Part shown: one piece after another, positions 19,226-29,350 of the stretch
How positions within the stretch are numbered: the first letter of the stretch is position 1
How the letters are laid out: every line of letters starts with the position of its first letter
Assembly: GCA_031261005.1 (NCBI GenBank)
Contig: JAISKF010000025.1
Span: 62,001 to 126,000, forward strand
Direction of reading: 5' to 3'
Origin: Enterobacteriaceae bacterium
GTDB lineage: Bacteria; Pseudomonadota; Gammaproteobacteria; Enterobacterales; Enterobacteriaceae
Length of the DNA: 64,000 nucleotides
Translations under genes and position numbers: made by a program
The notes under the pieces: model-generated
The model's input: the letters and a program-made list of their open reading frames with translations, nothing else
What the model was told of the DNA's origin: nothing
Database searches by the model: none

Positions 19226-20566
19226 ATGGCTGATCAATTCAATCCATTATCGGTTACAAATTCCCGTCGCCAGCTCTGGCGGCTGGGATTTGTCTGGCTG
19301 CTTTTTCTTGCTCCCTATTTTTTCCTGACTTACGGGCAAGTAAATCAATTTACCGCGACTCGTGATGATGTCAGCACGTTGGTTTTTAGTTGGGAATCTC
19401 AAATTCCATTTTTGCCGTGGACGATTGTTCCTTACTGGAGCATTGACTTGTTATACGGCATCTCATTATTTATCTGTACAACTCGACGAGAATTAATGGT
19501 ACATGGTTGCCGTTTACTGCTCGCATCGGCTGTCGCTTGTATTGGTTTTTTATTGTATCCGCTGCGTTTTAGCTTTGCCCGTCCTGTGAGTGATGGTGCT
19601 TTTGGTTGGCTATTTCAACAATTGGAACTATTTGATTTGCCTTATAATCAAGCTCCGTCATTGCACATTATTTTACTTTGGTTGCTATGGTTACGTTTTT
19701 ATCCTCATGTCGCGGCTAAATGGCGCTGGTTATTGCATAGCTGGTTTGCGCTCATTGGTATCTCAGTTTTGACAACGTGGCAGCATCATTTTATTGATGT
19801 AATTAGTGGATTTTTTATTGGTGTCTGTATCAGTTATATATTGCCAATAGCCTCTCGTTGGCAATGGCAGCCGAGTCAAGACCCTTTTGCTCGTCGTGTG
19901 GCGGCGTATTACGCTATTCCAGCGATGGTGTTAGTGATTCTGGCATCAATATTAGGCAGTGTTTTTTGGTTCTTGCTGTGGCCAGCCGTTGCTTTATTTA
20001 TTGTAGCATTGGGCTATTACGGACTAGGAAATTCAGTTTTTCAAAAGAATACATCAGGTTGGATGTCTCCCTCAGCGCGTATTTTACTTGTTCCTTATCA
20101 GATTGGTGCCTGGTGCTCATTTCGCTATTTCAGTGCTAAATACGATGCCAGTAATCAGATTACATCAAAGATAATATTGGGAAGTTATCCAAGACACTTT
20201 TTGCCGGTTGATGCAGTGCTGGATCTCACTGCCGAGTGGCAAAGAAGTGCTTATTCTCGTGATTTATCCTATGAGGCTTACCCGTTGTTGGATTTGTTAA
20301 CACCGAGTGTGCAAGAGCTGCAACAAGCTGTTTCGGCACTGAATCGGTTGCAAGCGGAGGGAACAGTGTTAGTGCATTGTGCGCTTGGTCTTTCGCGTAG
20401 TGCCACGGTGGTTGCCGCCTGGCTGATTCAGCAAAATGAAGTTCCTGATGTTTCCTCTGCGATTGAAAAGTTACAGCGCGCGCGTCCTGATATTATGTTG
20501 AAAGAATCGCACTTTAATGTGCTGAACCAATGGACCAGACAATATGTCTCTGAACAATATGTATAA
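19226..20566 (+). CDS. ynbD: YnbD: PAP2-like membrane domain plus dual-specificity phosphatase
   Basis: 446 residues (E. coli about 430). The N-terminal part (about 1-270) has many membrane helices with PAP2-like segments PYNQAPSLHII and WQHHFIDVISGFFIG. The C-terminal cytoplasmic domain (about 300-446) has the cysteine phosphatase loop HCALGLSRSA (HC-x5-R) and the upstream acid region. By analogy with PTPMT1-type enzymes it may dephosphorylate a phosphatidyl-X-phosphate. Starts 9 nt after ynbC and overlaps the next gene. Confidence 0.9.
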   Translation: MADQFNPLSVTNSRRQLWRLGFVWLLFLAPYFFLTYGQVNQFTATRDDVSTLVFSWESQIPFLPWTIVPYWSIDLLYGISLFICTTRRELMVHGCRLLLASAVACIGFLLYPLRFSFARPVSDGAFGWLFQQLELFDLPYNQAPSLHIILLWLLWLRFYPHVAAKWRWLLHSWFALIGISVLTTWQHHFIDVISGFFIGVCISYILPIASRWQWQPSQDPFARRVAAYYAIPAMVLVILASILGSVFWFLLWPAVALFIVALGYYGLGNSVFQKNTSGWMSPSARILLVPYQIGAWCSFRYFSAKYDASNQITSKIILGSYPRHFLPVDAVLDLTAEWQRSAYSRDLSYEAYPLLDLLTPSVQELQQAVSALNRLQAEGTVLVHCALGLSRSATVVAAWLIQQNEVPDVSSAIEKLQRARPDIMLKESHFNVLNQWTRQYVSEQYV

Positions 20567-20984
20567 AGGGAATGAGATAATAGAACAGCCATTAGCAGGA
20601 AGCGTATTAGTCGTAACATTAAATAGCTGGCGCTATTTTTCTGCACTATCGGCATTAGCCATGTTATTCACTTTGGTTATGTTGCTTACTGATAGCTACT
20701 CATCAGTTATTTTAGCTATCGCATCACTCGTTGGTTTGGCTTGTCAGTATTATTGCTGGCGATTGTGGCTGGATTGTCATTTATTCACCATTTTTTATCA
20801 GCATTTACAGCAGAGTGATATTTTTGATAGTGCAATTAATCAGTGTTGGGGTAGAAAAGAGGGAAGTCAGCGTAGCTTAATCTCTCGTTGGCATGGGGCG
20901 CGCCGTTTATTGTATTTAGCCGCGAGTTCTATGTTGATTCAATGGGGCATTATCCTGATTTTGATGATAGTGCATGGTTTTTAG
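20559..20984 (+). CDS. Membrane protein of unknown function, fifth gene of the ynb operon
   Basis: About 141 residues. Three hydrophobic segments: about 28-47, 51-70 and the C-terminal 115-138. Between them a short soluble stretch with Cys and charged residues ([25 protein letters not shown]). The ATG at 20559 overlaps the ynbD stop by 8 nt (ATGTATAA), the pattern of translational coupling; an ATG at 20544 is also in frame. I do not recognise the family and do not recall such a gene after ynbD in E. coli. Confidence 0.7.
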   Translation: MYKGNEIIEQPLAGSVLVVTLNSWRYFSALSALAMLFTLVMLLTDSYSSVILAIASLVGLACQYYCWRLWLDCHLFTIFYQHLQQSDIFDSAINQCWGRKEGSQRSLISRWHGARRLLYLAASSMLIQWGIILILMIVHGF

Positions 20985-21090
20985 CCCTTATCACCCAAAC
21001 TGTTTTAATCTGTTACATTTCAAAATTGTACTTGTCTCATGTTTGTCGTACAAAGTTCACAGCATAGATTTAGCTCAGAGGAAAACCCAG

Positions 21091-21285
21091 ATGGCAGGTA
21101 TAAGCATTACTAAATTATTGATTATTGCGGCGTTGATTGTGCTGTTATTTGGTACTAACAAGCTGCGGACGTTAGGTGGTGATTTAGGCGCAGCAATTAA
21201 GGGTTTTAAGAAAGCGATGGATAATGATACGACTTCTTCATCAAACGCAGATTCACATACACAGCAGGTAGAAGAGAAGAAGTAA
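21091..21285 (+). CDS. tatE: Sec-independent translocase protein TatE
   Basis: 64 residues. One N-terminal helix (about 6-21), the TatA/E hinge [14 protein letters not shown], an amphipathic helix [10 protein letters not shown] and an acidic/polar tail. TatA/TatE form the pore-side oligomer of the twin-arginine export system with TatBC. It is called tatE rather than tatA because it sits beside lipA, as in E. coli, with no tatBC nearby. ATG at 21091 has GAGG upstream; the longer frame upstream lacks homology. Confidence 0.9.
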   Translation: MAGISITKLLIIAALIVLLFGTNKLRTLGGDLGAAIKGFKKAMDNDTTSSSNADSHTQQVEEKK

Positions 21286-21301
21286 GTAATTTCAGCGTTA
21301 A

Positions 21302-21488
21302 TTAGCTTCAGGTTTTGATAATAAAATAGATTAATCTATTGATAATAAAATAATTTTCAGGATAGCAATCAGTCGCCCATTGATTTCACCGTGGTTTGGC
21401 GGGCGGCAGGTTGCCGCCCCTACGAAAAACAATATAATTATTTGAAATTCATCATAAAAATATAAATTTTTATCCGAAGTTCAGGTTA
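21302..21488 (+). repeat. MITE-like palindromic element, copy 5, overlapping the lipA stop codon
   Basis: Left end TTAGCTTCAGGTTTTGATAA (21302-21321), core with a strong right arm GGCGGGCGGCAGGTTGCCGC and an eroded left arm, right end TTATCCGAAGTTCAGGTTA (21470-21488). The last three bases are the complement of the lipA TAA. About 187 bp between convergent tatE and lipA. Confidence 0.8.
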
Positions 21489-22451
21489 TTTAACTTCCAC
21501 ACCTTTAGCTTGTAAGTCTGCATGGTATGACGAGCGGACAAATGGACCGCAGGCAGCGTGGGTGAAGCCCATCGCCATTGCTTCGGCTTTCATTTCGTCG
21601 AACTCAGCAGGGCTGACATAGCGTTGAACCGCAAGGTGATGGCGGCTTGGCTGTAAATATTGTCCAAGAGTCAGCATGGTAACGCCATGAGCGCGTAGAT
21701 CCCGCATTACTTCAATGATTTCCTGATTGGTTTCGCCTAATCCCACCATTAAACCTGATTTTGTAGGAATTTCAGGGTGAGCTTCTTTAAATCGTTCTAG
21801 CAGTTTTAGCGACCAGTTATAGTCAGCCCCCGGACGAACCTGCCGATAAAGGCGCGGAATATTTTCCAGATTGTGATTGAATACATCAGGCGGCGTAATG
21901 GTAAGGACATCTAATGCGCGATCCATACGACCGCGAAAGTCTGGTACGAGCGTTTCAATATGAATCGCAGGACTTTTCTCCCTAATCGCACTGATACAAT
22001 CCGCAAAGTGTTGAGCGCCGCCATCGCGCAAATCGTCGCGATCTACGGAGGTGATAACAACGTAGCGCAATCCCATATCTTTAATCGTTTGCGCTAGTTT
22101 GGCGGGTTCATTGCTATCTGGTGCGACAGGACGACCGTGCGCCACATCGCAAAACGGGCAGCGACGAGTGCAGATCGCCCCGAGAATCATAAAGGTGGCA
22201 GTACCGTGATTAAAACATTCTGCGAGATTCGGGCAGGAGGCTTCTTCGCAGACAGAATGCAATCCGTTCTTACGCATTGCAGCTTTGATGCCTTGAATGC
22301 GAGAAGAGTCGGCTGGCAGCTTGATTTTCATCCACTCAGGTTTACGAAGCATCTCATGACGATCGATTTCTACCGTTTTCACAGGGATAAGCGCCATTTT
22401 GTCTGCATCGCGGTACTTAATGCCGCGTTCCATCTGAATTGGTTTACTCAT
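21486..22451 (-). CDS. lipA: Lipoyl synthase
   Basis: 321 residues, as in E. coli. Radical SAM enzyme inserting two sulfurs into octanoyl groups on lipoyl domains. The auxiliary cluster motif is [12 protein letters not shown] and the SAM cluster motif CTRRCPFC; the C-terminal [11 protein letters not shown] contains the conserved RSSY. Overlaps the 3' end of lipB by 8 nt, so the two are translated together (E. coli has a regulator gene between them). Its stop codon lies inside the terminal repeat of the downstream MITE-like element. Confidence 0.97.
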   Translation of the reverse strand: MSKPIQMERGIKYRDADKMALIPVKTVEIDRHEMLRKPEWMKIKLPADSSRIQGIKAAMRKNGLHSVCEEASCPNLAECFNHGTATFMILGAICTRRCPFCDVAHGRPVAPDSNEPAKLAQTIKDMGLRYVVITSVDRDDLRDGGAQHFADCISAIREKSPAIHIETLVPDFRGRMDRALDVLTITPPDVFNHNLENIPRLYRQVRPGADYNWSLKLLERFKEAHPEIPTKSGLMVGLGETNQEIIEVMRDLRAHGVTMLTLGQYLQPSRHHLAVQRYVSPAEFDEMKAEAMAMGFTHAACGPFVRSSYHADLQAKGVEVK

Positions 22452-23115
22452 AATCGTTTAGATTCCAATAGCCTGTCTCAGGTTGTTGATAACCGAGTAA
22501 TTGAATGAATTCCTGTACGAGAACAGGGTGAACTTGTGCAAAATCGGTGGACGGTGCAAGGTCTTTTATTTGTGTCATTTGCAAGCCAGCATAACCGCAG
22601 GGATTGATGCGAGTGAACGGTTCAAGATCCATGTCGATATTCAGCGCCAGTCCGTGAAATGAACAACCTTTACGGATACGCAGACCTAATGAGCAAATCT
22701 TACTGCCGTTAACATAGACGCCAGGGGCGTCAGGACGGGCGATAGCATCAATATTAAAGTGCGCTAAGGTATTGATAACCGTCTGCTCAATAGCGGTAAC
22801 CAATTCACGTACACCGAGTTTTTTACGTTTAAGATCGACCATGACATACATCACTTGCTGACCGGGACCATGATAGGTCACTTGACCGCCGCGATCACTT
22901 TGGATCACCGGAATATCACCCGCAGCGAGAACATGCTCTGCTTTTCCGGCTTGACCTTGAGTAAAGACGCGCGAGTGTTGAACCAGCCACAATTCATCAG
23001 GCGTATTAGCGTCACGACGATCAGTGAAGTTATGCATAGCGCGGGATACGGGCAGATAGGGCTGCAATCCCAGTTGGCGTAATATAATGGTATCTTGTTG
23101 CAAGTAAGTCATCAT
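22444..23115 (-). CDS. lipB: Octanoyl-[ACP]:protein N-octanoyltransferase
   Basis: 223 residues. Transfers octanoate from acyl carrier protein to lipoyl-dependent enzymes, providing the LipA substrate. Visible: [14 protein letters not shown], the catalytic Lys in [11 protein letters not shown] and the catalytic Cys in RINPCGYAG. Two adjacent ATG codons begin the frame (23115 and 23112); neither has a strong ribosome-binding site. Overlaps lipA by 8 nt. Confidence 0.96.
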   Translation of the reverse strand: MMTYLQQDTIILRQLGLQPYLPVSRAMHNFTDRRDANTPDELWLVQHSRVFTQGQAGKAEHVLAAGDIPVIQSDRGGQVTYHGPGQQVMYVMVDLKRKKLGVRELVTAIEQTVINTLAHFNIDAIARPDAPGVYVNGSKICSLGLRIRKGCSFHGLALNIDMDLEPFTRINPCGYAGLQMTQIKDLAPSTDFAQVHPVLVQEFIQLLGYQQPETGYWNLNDYE

Positions 23116-23203
23116 AATGTTACGAAAATGGTGAGTCTATTATACCCACCGTTGAGCGATACCACCAGACGAAATAGGTATATTCCATGTCAGGAGCGTT
23201 TTT

Positions 23204-23268
23204 TATTACACCGTCATCTTGCAAATTACAGCAGTACTAGCTGCAACCAAAAAGATAGCGGGTATCGT
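23204..23268. repeat. Second dispersed repeat, hairpin form
   Basis: ACACCGTCATCTTGCAAATT faces an inverted partner GGTTGCAG...ATAGCGGGTAT about 60 nt later, with AGCAG / CTGCA near the centre. It is the same family as copies at 11074 and 55757, in the lipB-ybeD gap. Confidence 0.6.
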
Positions 23269-23303
23269 CTGATTTAAAAAATAGATAACAAAAAGCAGAT
23301 AAC

Positions 23304-23336
23304 AAAAAGCCGAATAAAAAATTTATCCGGCTTTTT
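23304..23336 (-). terminator. Terminator after ybeD
   Basis: AAAAAGCCGAATAAA pairs, with one mismatch, with TTTATCCGGCTTTTT. T-runs flank both sides. Confidence 0.8.
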
Positions 23337-23365
23337 GCATTGTCTTTTTATCTTGCCTGAGCTGA

Positions 23366-23629
23366 TTACAACACCATACGCACGATTTCGATATTACCCA
23401 GTTCGTCATATAAAGTTTCAACCTGATCAATATGCGTGGCATTAATCGTAATTGAAACGGAGTGGTAGTTTCCTTTGCTACTAGGCTTAACCTGAGGGGT
23501 ATAGTCACCCGGAGCATGGCGTTGTACCACTTCGACTACTTGGTCAACTAGCTCAGGTTTCGCCTCGCCCATCACTTTGTAAGTAAAGGAACAAGGGAAC
23601 TCAAGCAGTTCATTCAGTTTAGTTTTCAT
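23366..23629 (-). CDS. ybeD: YbeD, DUF493 family regulator-like protein
   Basis: 87 residues, almost identical to the E. coli protein in [26 protein letters not shown] and [17 protein letters not shown]. It has a ferredoxin-like ACT-type fold in E. coli; biochemical role not established. It lies between dacA and lipB as in E. coli, with a hairpin separating it from dacA. Confidence 0.95.
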   Translation of the reverse strand: MKTKLNELLEFPCSFTYKVMGEAKPELVDQVVEVVQRHAPGDYTPQVKPSSKGNYHSVSITINATHIDQVETLYDELGNIEIVRMVL

Positions 23630-23670
23630 GGTTTCTCCGACAAAAAATTGAAAAGGATTGCCAATAAAAA

Positions 23671-23708
23671 TAATAGCTCCCGCTATTTGTTATCAACACG
23701 GGAGCTAT
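23671..23708 (-). terminator. Terminator after dacA
   Basis: ATAGCTCCCG / CGGGAGCTAT with a 15-nt loop, then a T-rich tract on the minus strand. Confidence 0.75.
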
Positions 23709-23760
23709 CGTTATCTCTGGCTTGAATACTATGTGGGGATTAAAAATCCCATTTCAAGTA

Positions 23761-24999
23761 TTAGCCGAACCAGTGATGGAACATCAACTTGATATGGTCA
23801 ATCAGACGGCTAAAGAATCCGCCTTCTTGCACTTCGTTTAATACCACTAATGGTTTTTGCTCGATGGTTTTACCGTCCAGTTGGAAGTTGATCGTACCGA
23901 CAACTTGACCTTTAGCTAACGGCGCATTGATTTCCGCTTCATTTAGTGTATAGCTTGCTTTCAGATCATTTAAACGACCGCGCGGAATGGTTACAGACGC
24001 GTTTTTATCCACACCCAGTTGAACACGATCAGTATCGCCAAACCATACCGGTTCAGAGGCAAACTCTTTACCGCCCTGAATTGGTGTCACGGTTTCAAAA
24101 AAGCGGAAGCCCCAAGTCAGAAGTTTTTTACTCTCCGTTTCACGGCCTTTGAATGTCCGTCCGCCCATTACGACAGAAATAAGACGCATATTGCCTTCGG
24201 TTGCAGAAGCCACCAGATTGTAACCCGCAGCGGATGTATGACCGGTTTTGATACCATCAACATTCAGGCTGGTATCCCACAATAAACCATTACGGTTTAA
24301 TTGTTTGATATTATTGAAATAATACTCTTTTTCTTTATAAACAGAGTATTCATCGGGAACGTCGCGGATCAATGCTTGACCAAGCAGCGCCATATCACGA
24401 GCAGAGCTGAATTGACCCGAAGCATCTAAACCATGAACAGTCTCGAAATGGGTGTTTTTCATTCCCAATGTATTGACGTAATTGTTCATGATATTAACGA
24501 ACGTTTCCTGACTGCCTGCAACGTGTTCAGCCATTGCTACGCAGGCATCATTTCCTGATTGAATGATAATGCCGCGATTAAGGTCGGAAACTTTAACCTG
24601 CATTCCCGGTTGCAGGAACATCAGTGAAGAGCCTTTGAACACCGGATTACCCGTCGCCCATGCTTCTTTACTAATATTCACATTATCATTCAGGCTGATT
24701 TTTCCAGCTTTGATGCTTTGACCAATCACATAACTGGTCATCATTTTTGTCAAGCTGGCAGGATCGCGGCGTGCATCGGCATTCATCTCAGCCAATATTT
24801 TGCCGGAATCGTAATCCATCAGGACATAAGCCTCAGCATCGATTTGCGGAACGGCGGGGATTGTCGTCGTTAAATTAACATCATCGGCGCTGATTACTGA
24901 TGTAGAACAAAAAGCGATTAATGCACCAAAAGTGATGCTTTTCAGCAAGGTATGATGAGATGTTTGGATAGATAGAGATTTCATAGAAAGCTGCTTCAT
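23761..24999 (-). CDS. dacA: D-alanyl-D-alanine carboxypeptidase (PBP5)
   Basis: 412 residues (E. coli 403). Periplasmic low-molecular-weight PBP trimming the terminal D-Ala of peptidoglycan stems. Active-site motifs: S-x-x-K in [11 protein letters not shown] in IQSGNDAC, and K-T-G in [11 protein letters not shown]. The C-terminal amphipathic anchor [13 protein letters not shown] equals that of E. coli. The signal peptide is longer than usual (Ala-Asp cleavage near residue 38); starts at 24999 or 24984 are both possible, neither with a clear Shine-Dalgarno. Confidence 0.96.
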   Translation of the reverse strand: MKQLSMKSLSIQTSHHTLLKSITFGALIAFCSTSVISADDVNLTTTIPAVPQIDAEAYVLMDYDSGKILAEMNADARRDPASLTKMMTSYVIGQSIKAGKISLNDNVNISKEAWATGNPVFKGSSLMFLQPGMQVKVSDLNRGIIIQSGNDACVAMAEHVAGSQETFVNIMNNYVNTLGMKNTHFETVHGLDASGQFSSARDMALLGQALIRDVPDEYSVYKEKEYYFNNIKQLNRNGLLWDTSLNVDGIKTGHTSAAGYNLVASATEGNMRLISVVMGGRTFKGRETESKKLLTWGFRFFETVTPIQGGKEFASEPVWFGDTDRVQLGVDKNASVTIPRGRLNDLKASYTLNEAEINAPLAKGQVVGTINFQLDGKTIEQKPLVVLNEVQEGGFFSRLIDHIKLMFHHWFG

Positions 25000-25152
25000 A
25001 AGTAGGACGATAATATCCGTAACAAGTTAATAATGGTCACAAGAAAACAAGTGACGAACCAAGCGGCACGAATATTTGATTTAAATCAGATACCGTGCCG
25101 CTGCAATTTATTCTTATCTAATAACGATTTTATTAGATAAAAGATGACGGCT

Positions 25153-26205
25153 TTATAACGATGGCACCATAATAAAACTTGATTGCCCTTGAGCAGCTAA
25201 ACGCTGTTGCAGCTCTTGAGCTTGCTGTTTGGTGTTAAACGGTCCTAACTGAACGCGATAGATTGCTCCGGCGTTAGACACTTTTCCCGGCACATTTAGC
25301 TGATTGCTTAATTTTTTCTGTATTGCATCAGCATTCTGGCGATCATTTACCGCAGAGACTTGAACCATATAACCAGATGATGGCTGTGCTGCTTGCGGTG
25401 TACCCGATAGCAGAGAATGATTATTGCTGGCTGGTGTCGGCAGTTTTACATTGTTATCCGGTTGGGCAGGAATACTCACCAGCTCACTTTGTTGTGCGGT
25501 AAGCGGTTTGGCAGCAAAGGGATTTGCTCCTGTTGGTGCAGATTTTTCTGTGGCAGCACTTGATGAGCCAATCATTGGGCGATCTTCTAGCGCATAACTT
25601 TGTTTTGCAACGATTGTACCTACAGTTCCGGGACCTGAAAGCGCACCGTTTGGCGCAACAACAATAGCGTCTACCCGTACTTTAGTTTGAGAAGCGATAT
25701 TCAAACGCTCTGCGGCAGCTTTGGACAAGTCGATAATTTTGCCTGCGGTGAACGGACCGCGATCATTTACGCGCACAATCAACTGGCGACCATTATTTAA
25801 GTTAGTGACGCGCACATAACTTGGCAAAGGAAGCGTCGGGTGAGCGGCGGTTAACTCATTGGCGTCAAATATTTCACCAGTAGATGTTTTGTTACCATGC
25901 AGTTCATGACCATACCAAACAGCGAGACCAATCTGGCTGAATTTTTCCGGTTCAGTAACAATGTGATAGGTCTTACCTTTAACTTTATAGTCTTTCAGCG
26001 TACCTGCATCATAAGGTTCATAACGCGGTTCAGCGCCGTTAATTTCTTTTACAGGACCGCTTTGTGTCAATGGCGGCAGCGTTGGCGTAGACGGTTTTGT
26101 TGATTCGCAGGCAGTCAGGAATAACGACATGGCACAGATCAAGATCCATTGCTTACGCATAAAACGTTTACCGATGCAGCTATTATCCATAAAGCGATTA
26201 CTCAT
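25153..26205 (-). CDS. rlpA: Septal-ring lipoprotein RlpA (lytic transglycosylase with SPOR domain)
   Basis: 350 residues. A lipobox L-T-A-C follows the hydrophobic core WILICAMSLF. The double-psi beta-barrel domain (about 80-190) has GLAVWYG, TAAHPTLPLPSYVRVTNL and VRVNDRGPF; the C-terminal SPOR domain (about 275-350) binds denuded glycans at the septum. In the barrel the enterobacterial group is thought to be less active. The ATG at 26205 has a strong AAGGAG; the ATG at 26160 gives the E. coli-like MRKQW start but no Shine-Dalgarno. Confidence 0.93.
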   Translation of the reverse strand: MSNRFMDNSCIGKRFMRKQWILICAMSLFLTACESTKPSTPTLPPLTQSGPVKEINGAEPRYEPYDAGTLKDYKVKGKTYHIVTEPEKFSQIGLAVWYGHELHGNKTSTGEIFDANELTAAHPTLPLPSYVRVTNLNNGRQLIVRVNDRGPFTAGKIIDLSKAAAERLNIASQTKVRVDAIVVAPNGALSGPGTVGTIVAKQSYALEDRPMIGSSSAATEKSAPTGANPFAAKPLTAQQSELVSIPAQPDNNVKLPTPASNNHSLLSGTPQAAQPSSGYMVQVSAVNDRQNADAIQKKLSNQLNVPGKVSNAGAIYRVQLGPFNTKQQAQELQQRLAAQGQSSFIMVPSL

Positions 26206-26223
26206 GAAATACTCCTTATCCTT

Positions 26224-27333
26224 TTATACATTTTTCGAAAGTAGTTTTCGGTGAGTATGTATCGACATCACAATACCCAAACCCGCCATCAGTACAATCA
26301 GAGCGGAGCCGCCATAGCTAATGAATGGTAACGGTACGCCAACTACAGGTAAAATTCCACTCACCATACCGATGTTAACGAAAACATAAACACAGAGAAT
26401 CATCATCGTTCCGCCGATCATGACACGCCCGAAACTCGTTTGAGCATGAGCGGCGAGGACAAATCCGCGCAGAATAACACACAAGTATAGCGCCAGTAGC
26501 ACCAATACGCCGACCAGCCCTAACTCTTCTGCTAATACCGCGAAGATAAAGTCAGTGTGACGTTCAGGCAGGAATTCCAGTTGTGATTGCGTGCCATGCA
26601 GCCAGCCTTTACCCCATAAACCGCCAGAGCCAATAGCGATTTTTGACTGGATAATATGATAACCCGCACCGAGCGGATCACTTTCTGGATCTAACAGCAT
26701 CATGATGCGAGCACGCTGATAATCGTGCATTAAAAAGATCCAAAGTATGGGAATAAATGCAGCAACAGCGAGAAGCGCGACTAAAATTAAGCGCCAGCTC
26801 ATACCCGCTAAAAACAAGATAAACAGACCGGAAGCGCAGATCAGGATCGACGTTCCTAAATCCGGCTGTGCGGCGACTAGCAGTGTCGGGAAGAAAATAA
26901 TAACCAGTGCGATACCGGTATTTTTCAGTGATGGCGGGCAGGCATCACGGTTGATATAGCGTGCAACCATCAGCGGAACGGCTATTTTAGCGATTTCCGA
27001 TGGCTGGAAGCGGACAAAACCTAAATCTAGCCAGCGTTGCGCGCCTTTACTAATCTGACCGAAAACATCAACAAAAACCAATAAGATAATACAGAAAATA
27101 TACAGATAAGGAGCCCAGTTTTCATATACGCGCGGAGGGATCTGTGCCATTACCAGCATTACACCAAAGCCGATAATGGTTTGGCTGATTTTCCGCTGCA
27201 TCATATCCGGATCTTGCCCGCTGGCACTCCATAACACAAAAAAGCTGTAAGCCAGCAGTGTCAGCAAAAAGAATACCATGATGGGATCAATATGAATTTT
27301 CGTCCATATTGTGGCTTTTTGATTATCATTCAT
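26224..27333 (-). CDS. mrdB: Peptidoglycan glycosyltransferase RodA
   Basis: 369 residues, about ten membrane helices. SEDS-family polymerase that works with PBP2 in the elongasome. The signature [19 protein letters not shown] lies near the C-terminus and the catalytic loop [32 protein letters not shown] is present in the large periplasmic loop. It lies between mrdA and rlpA, 42 nt after mrdA. Confidence 0.97.
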   Translation of the reverse strand: MNDNQKATIWTKIHIDPIMVFFLLTLLAYSFFVLWSASGQDPDMMQRKISQTIIGFGVMLVMAQIPPRVYENWAPYLYIFCIILLVFVDVFGQISKGAQRWLDLGFVRFQPSEIAKIAVPLMVARYINRDACPPSLKNTGIALVIIFFPTLLVAAQPDLGTSILICASGLFILFLAGMSWRLILVALLAVAAFIPILWIFLMHDYQRARIMMLLDPESDPLGAGYHIIQSKIAIGSGGLWGKGWLHGTQSQLEFLPERHTDFIFAVLAEELGLVGVLVLLALYLCVILRGFVLAAHAQTSFGRVMIGGTMMILCVYVFVNIGMVSGILPVVGVPLPFISYGGSALIVLMAGLGIVMSIHTHRKLLSKNV

Positions 27334-27375
27334 CGGCTATTCATCAATTTTTTATCAATTCTTTATTAATCACGA

Positions 27376-29277
27376 TCAGTCACCAACATTAGGTAACGCA
27401 TTGAGTTCAGGCATTACGGTGTTTTGGTCGTTCACCAAAATATGGTCGAGAATACGGCGCACAATCGGACCGGCATTACCGCCGCCGCCGCCGCCGTTTT
27501 CCAGAATCATAGAGACGGCAACTTTCGGATTGTCATATGGTGCATAAGCAGTAAATAGCGCATGGTCGCGTAAATGTTCGGACAATCTCTGTGCGTTATA
27601 TACTTCATTTTTCTTTAAACCAAAGACTTGTGCAGTCCCCGATTTGCCTGCTGCTTTATAAGGCGTACCGGCAAATATGCGTCGTGCCGTACCATTTGGT
27701 CGGCTGACCACGCCGTACATACCATCTTTGGCAATTTCCCAATAGCCGGAATTTACGTTACCAATATGCTGATCACTCGCTTGCTGATAAGAAATTAGTT
27801 TTCCGTTAATTTTGGTGGCACTAAGTAAATGTGGTGTTTTAATTTGCCCGTCATTGATTAGTGTTACCAGCGATTTTGACATCTGCATTGGGGTTGCGGT
27901 CCAGTAGCCTTGACCGATCCCCACAGGGATAGTATCGCCTAAGTACCACTGTTTCTTATGACGTTTCAATTTCCATTCGCGGGTTGGCATGACGCCCGGA
28001 TATTCTTCAGCAATATCAATGCCGGTATATTCGCCATAACCAAATTTGTGCATCCAATTGGATAAACGGTCGATACCCATATCATAAGCGACTTGATAAA
28101 AGAAAGTATCGGCGGACTCTTCCAGTGAACGTGTCACATTGAGCATACCGTGACCGGAGCGTTTCCAGTCACGGAAACGTTTATCGCTGTTTGGTAACTG
28201 CCACCAGCCTGGATCATATAGGGTATTTTTGGGCGTAATTACCCCTTCAGTCAGCGCAGCAACGGCAATAAAGGGCTTAACAGTTGAAGCAGGGGGATAA
28301 GTACCTTGCGTGACGCGGTTAATCAGCGGGCGGTCAGGATCTTTCAATAATTTTTGATAATCATCGTAGGCGATACCATCAACAAACATGTTGGGATCGT
28401 AGCTAGGGCTAGAAACCATTGCCAGCACACCGCCATCGCGCGGATCACTGACAATCACCGCAGCACGCCGACTACCGAGTAGTTCGCCGATATATTGTTG
28501 CAGTTTTAAATCAACGGTGAGATAGATGTCTTTACCCGCTTGCGGCGGTTGTTCATCAAGCTGACGGATCACGCGACCGCGACTGTTAACTTCAACTTCT
28601 TCATAACCTGGTTTGCCATGCAAAATTTCTTCGTAATATTTTTCAATACCTTGCTTGCCAATATCATGAGTGGCGGAATAGTCTTGCAGTTGATCGTTGG
28701 CGGCTAACCGTTCCAGATCTTGAGCATTAATTTTGGATACATAACCCACAACATGGGTAAGAGCTGCGCCATAAGGATAGTAACGGCGTTGGTAGCCTTT
28801 AATTTCAATGCCGGAGAAACGGTACTGATTGACGGCAAAGCGCGCAATTTGCAGCTCAGTCAGTTTGGTTTTTAGTGCGATAGGCGTAAATCGCCGTGAG
28901 TTTTTGCGCTCTTTTTCAAAATTAGTAATGTCGTCATCGGTGAGATCAACGATTGAACGTAATTGCTCAATAATGCCTTTCAGGTTATTGATTTTTTCCG
29001 GTACTAATTCCAACTGATAAATAGTCCGGTTTTCTGCCAGAGCAATACCATTACGGTCGTATATTAATCCACGCGTCGGCGCGATAGGAACGAGTTTGAT
29101 GCGATTATCGTTTGAGCGAGTTTGGTAGTCTTCAAAGCGTTGAATTTGCAGGTTATAGAGATTCGCAATAAGAATAGCGATAAGTACCACTACGCCAATA
29201 GCAGCAACCAGTGCGCGGCGTAAAAATAGCGTCGATTCTGCCGTGTGATCACGGAAAGCGTTAGGCTCTTTTTTCAT
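27376..29277 (-). CDS. mrdA: Penicillin-binding protein 2 (elongation transpeptidase)
   Basis: 633 residues, as in E. coli. One N-terminal membrane helix (about 22-43), a pedestal domain, then the transpeptidase with S-x-x-K in PASTVKPF, S-x-N-type motif near EESADTFFYQ and K-S-G-T in AGKSGTAQVFG. Cross-links lateral-wall peptidoglycan with RodA. A Gly-rich stretch GGGGGGNAG near residue 600 is encoded by a run of GCC/GCC-type repeats on the plus strand. Confidence 0.97.
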   Translation of the reverse strand: MKKEPNAFRDHTAESTLFLRRALVAAIGVVVLIAILIANLYNLQIQRFEDYQTRSNDNRIKLVPIAPTRGLIYDRNGIALAENRTIYQLELVPEKINNLKGIIEQLRSIVDLTDDDITNFEKERKNSRRFTPIALKTKLTELQIARFAVNQYRFSGIEIKGYQRRYYPYGAALTHVVGYVSKINAQDLERLAANDQLQDYSATHDIGKQGIEKYYEEILHGKPGYEEVEVNSRGRVIRQLDEQPPQAGKDIYLTVDLKLQQYIGELLGSRRAAVIVSDPRDGGVLAMVSSPSYDPNMFVDGIAYDDYQKLLKDPDRPLINRVTQGTYPPASTVKPFIAVAALTEGVITPKNTLYDPGWWQLPNSDKRFRDWKRSGHGMLNVTRSLEESADTFFYQVAYDMGIDRLSNWMHKFGYGEYTGIDIAEEYPGVMPTREWKLKRHKKQWYLGDTIPVGIGQGYWTATPMQMSKSLVTLINDGQIKTPHLLSATKINGKLISYQQASDQHIGNVNSGYWEIAKDGMYGVVSRPNGTARRIFAGTPYKAAGKSGTAQVFGLKKNEVYNAQRLSEHLRDHALFTAYAPYDNPKVAVSMILENGGGGGGNAGPIVRRILDHILVNDQNTVMPELNALPNVGD

Positions 29278-29305
29278 CTAAAGACTATTTCATTTAATTT
29301 GGTAT

Positions 29306-29350
29306 TCACAATACAACAACTCACAATACAATGATTCACAATAACACGGC
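29306..29350. repeat. Three imperfect 15-bp tandem repeats between mrdA and rlmH
   Basis: Units TCACAATACAACAAC, TCACAATACAATGAT and TCACAATAACACGGC run head to tail up to the rlmH stop codon. Confidence 0.7.
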
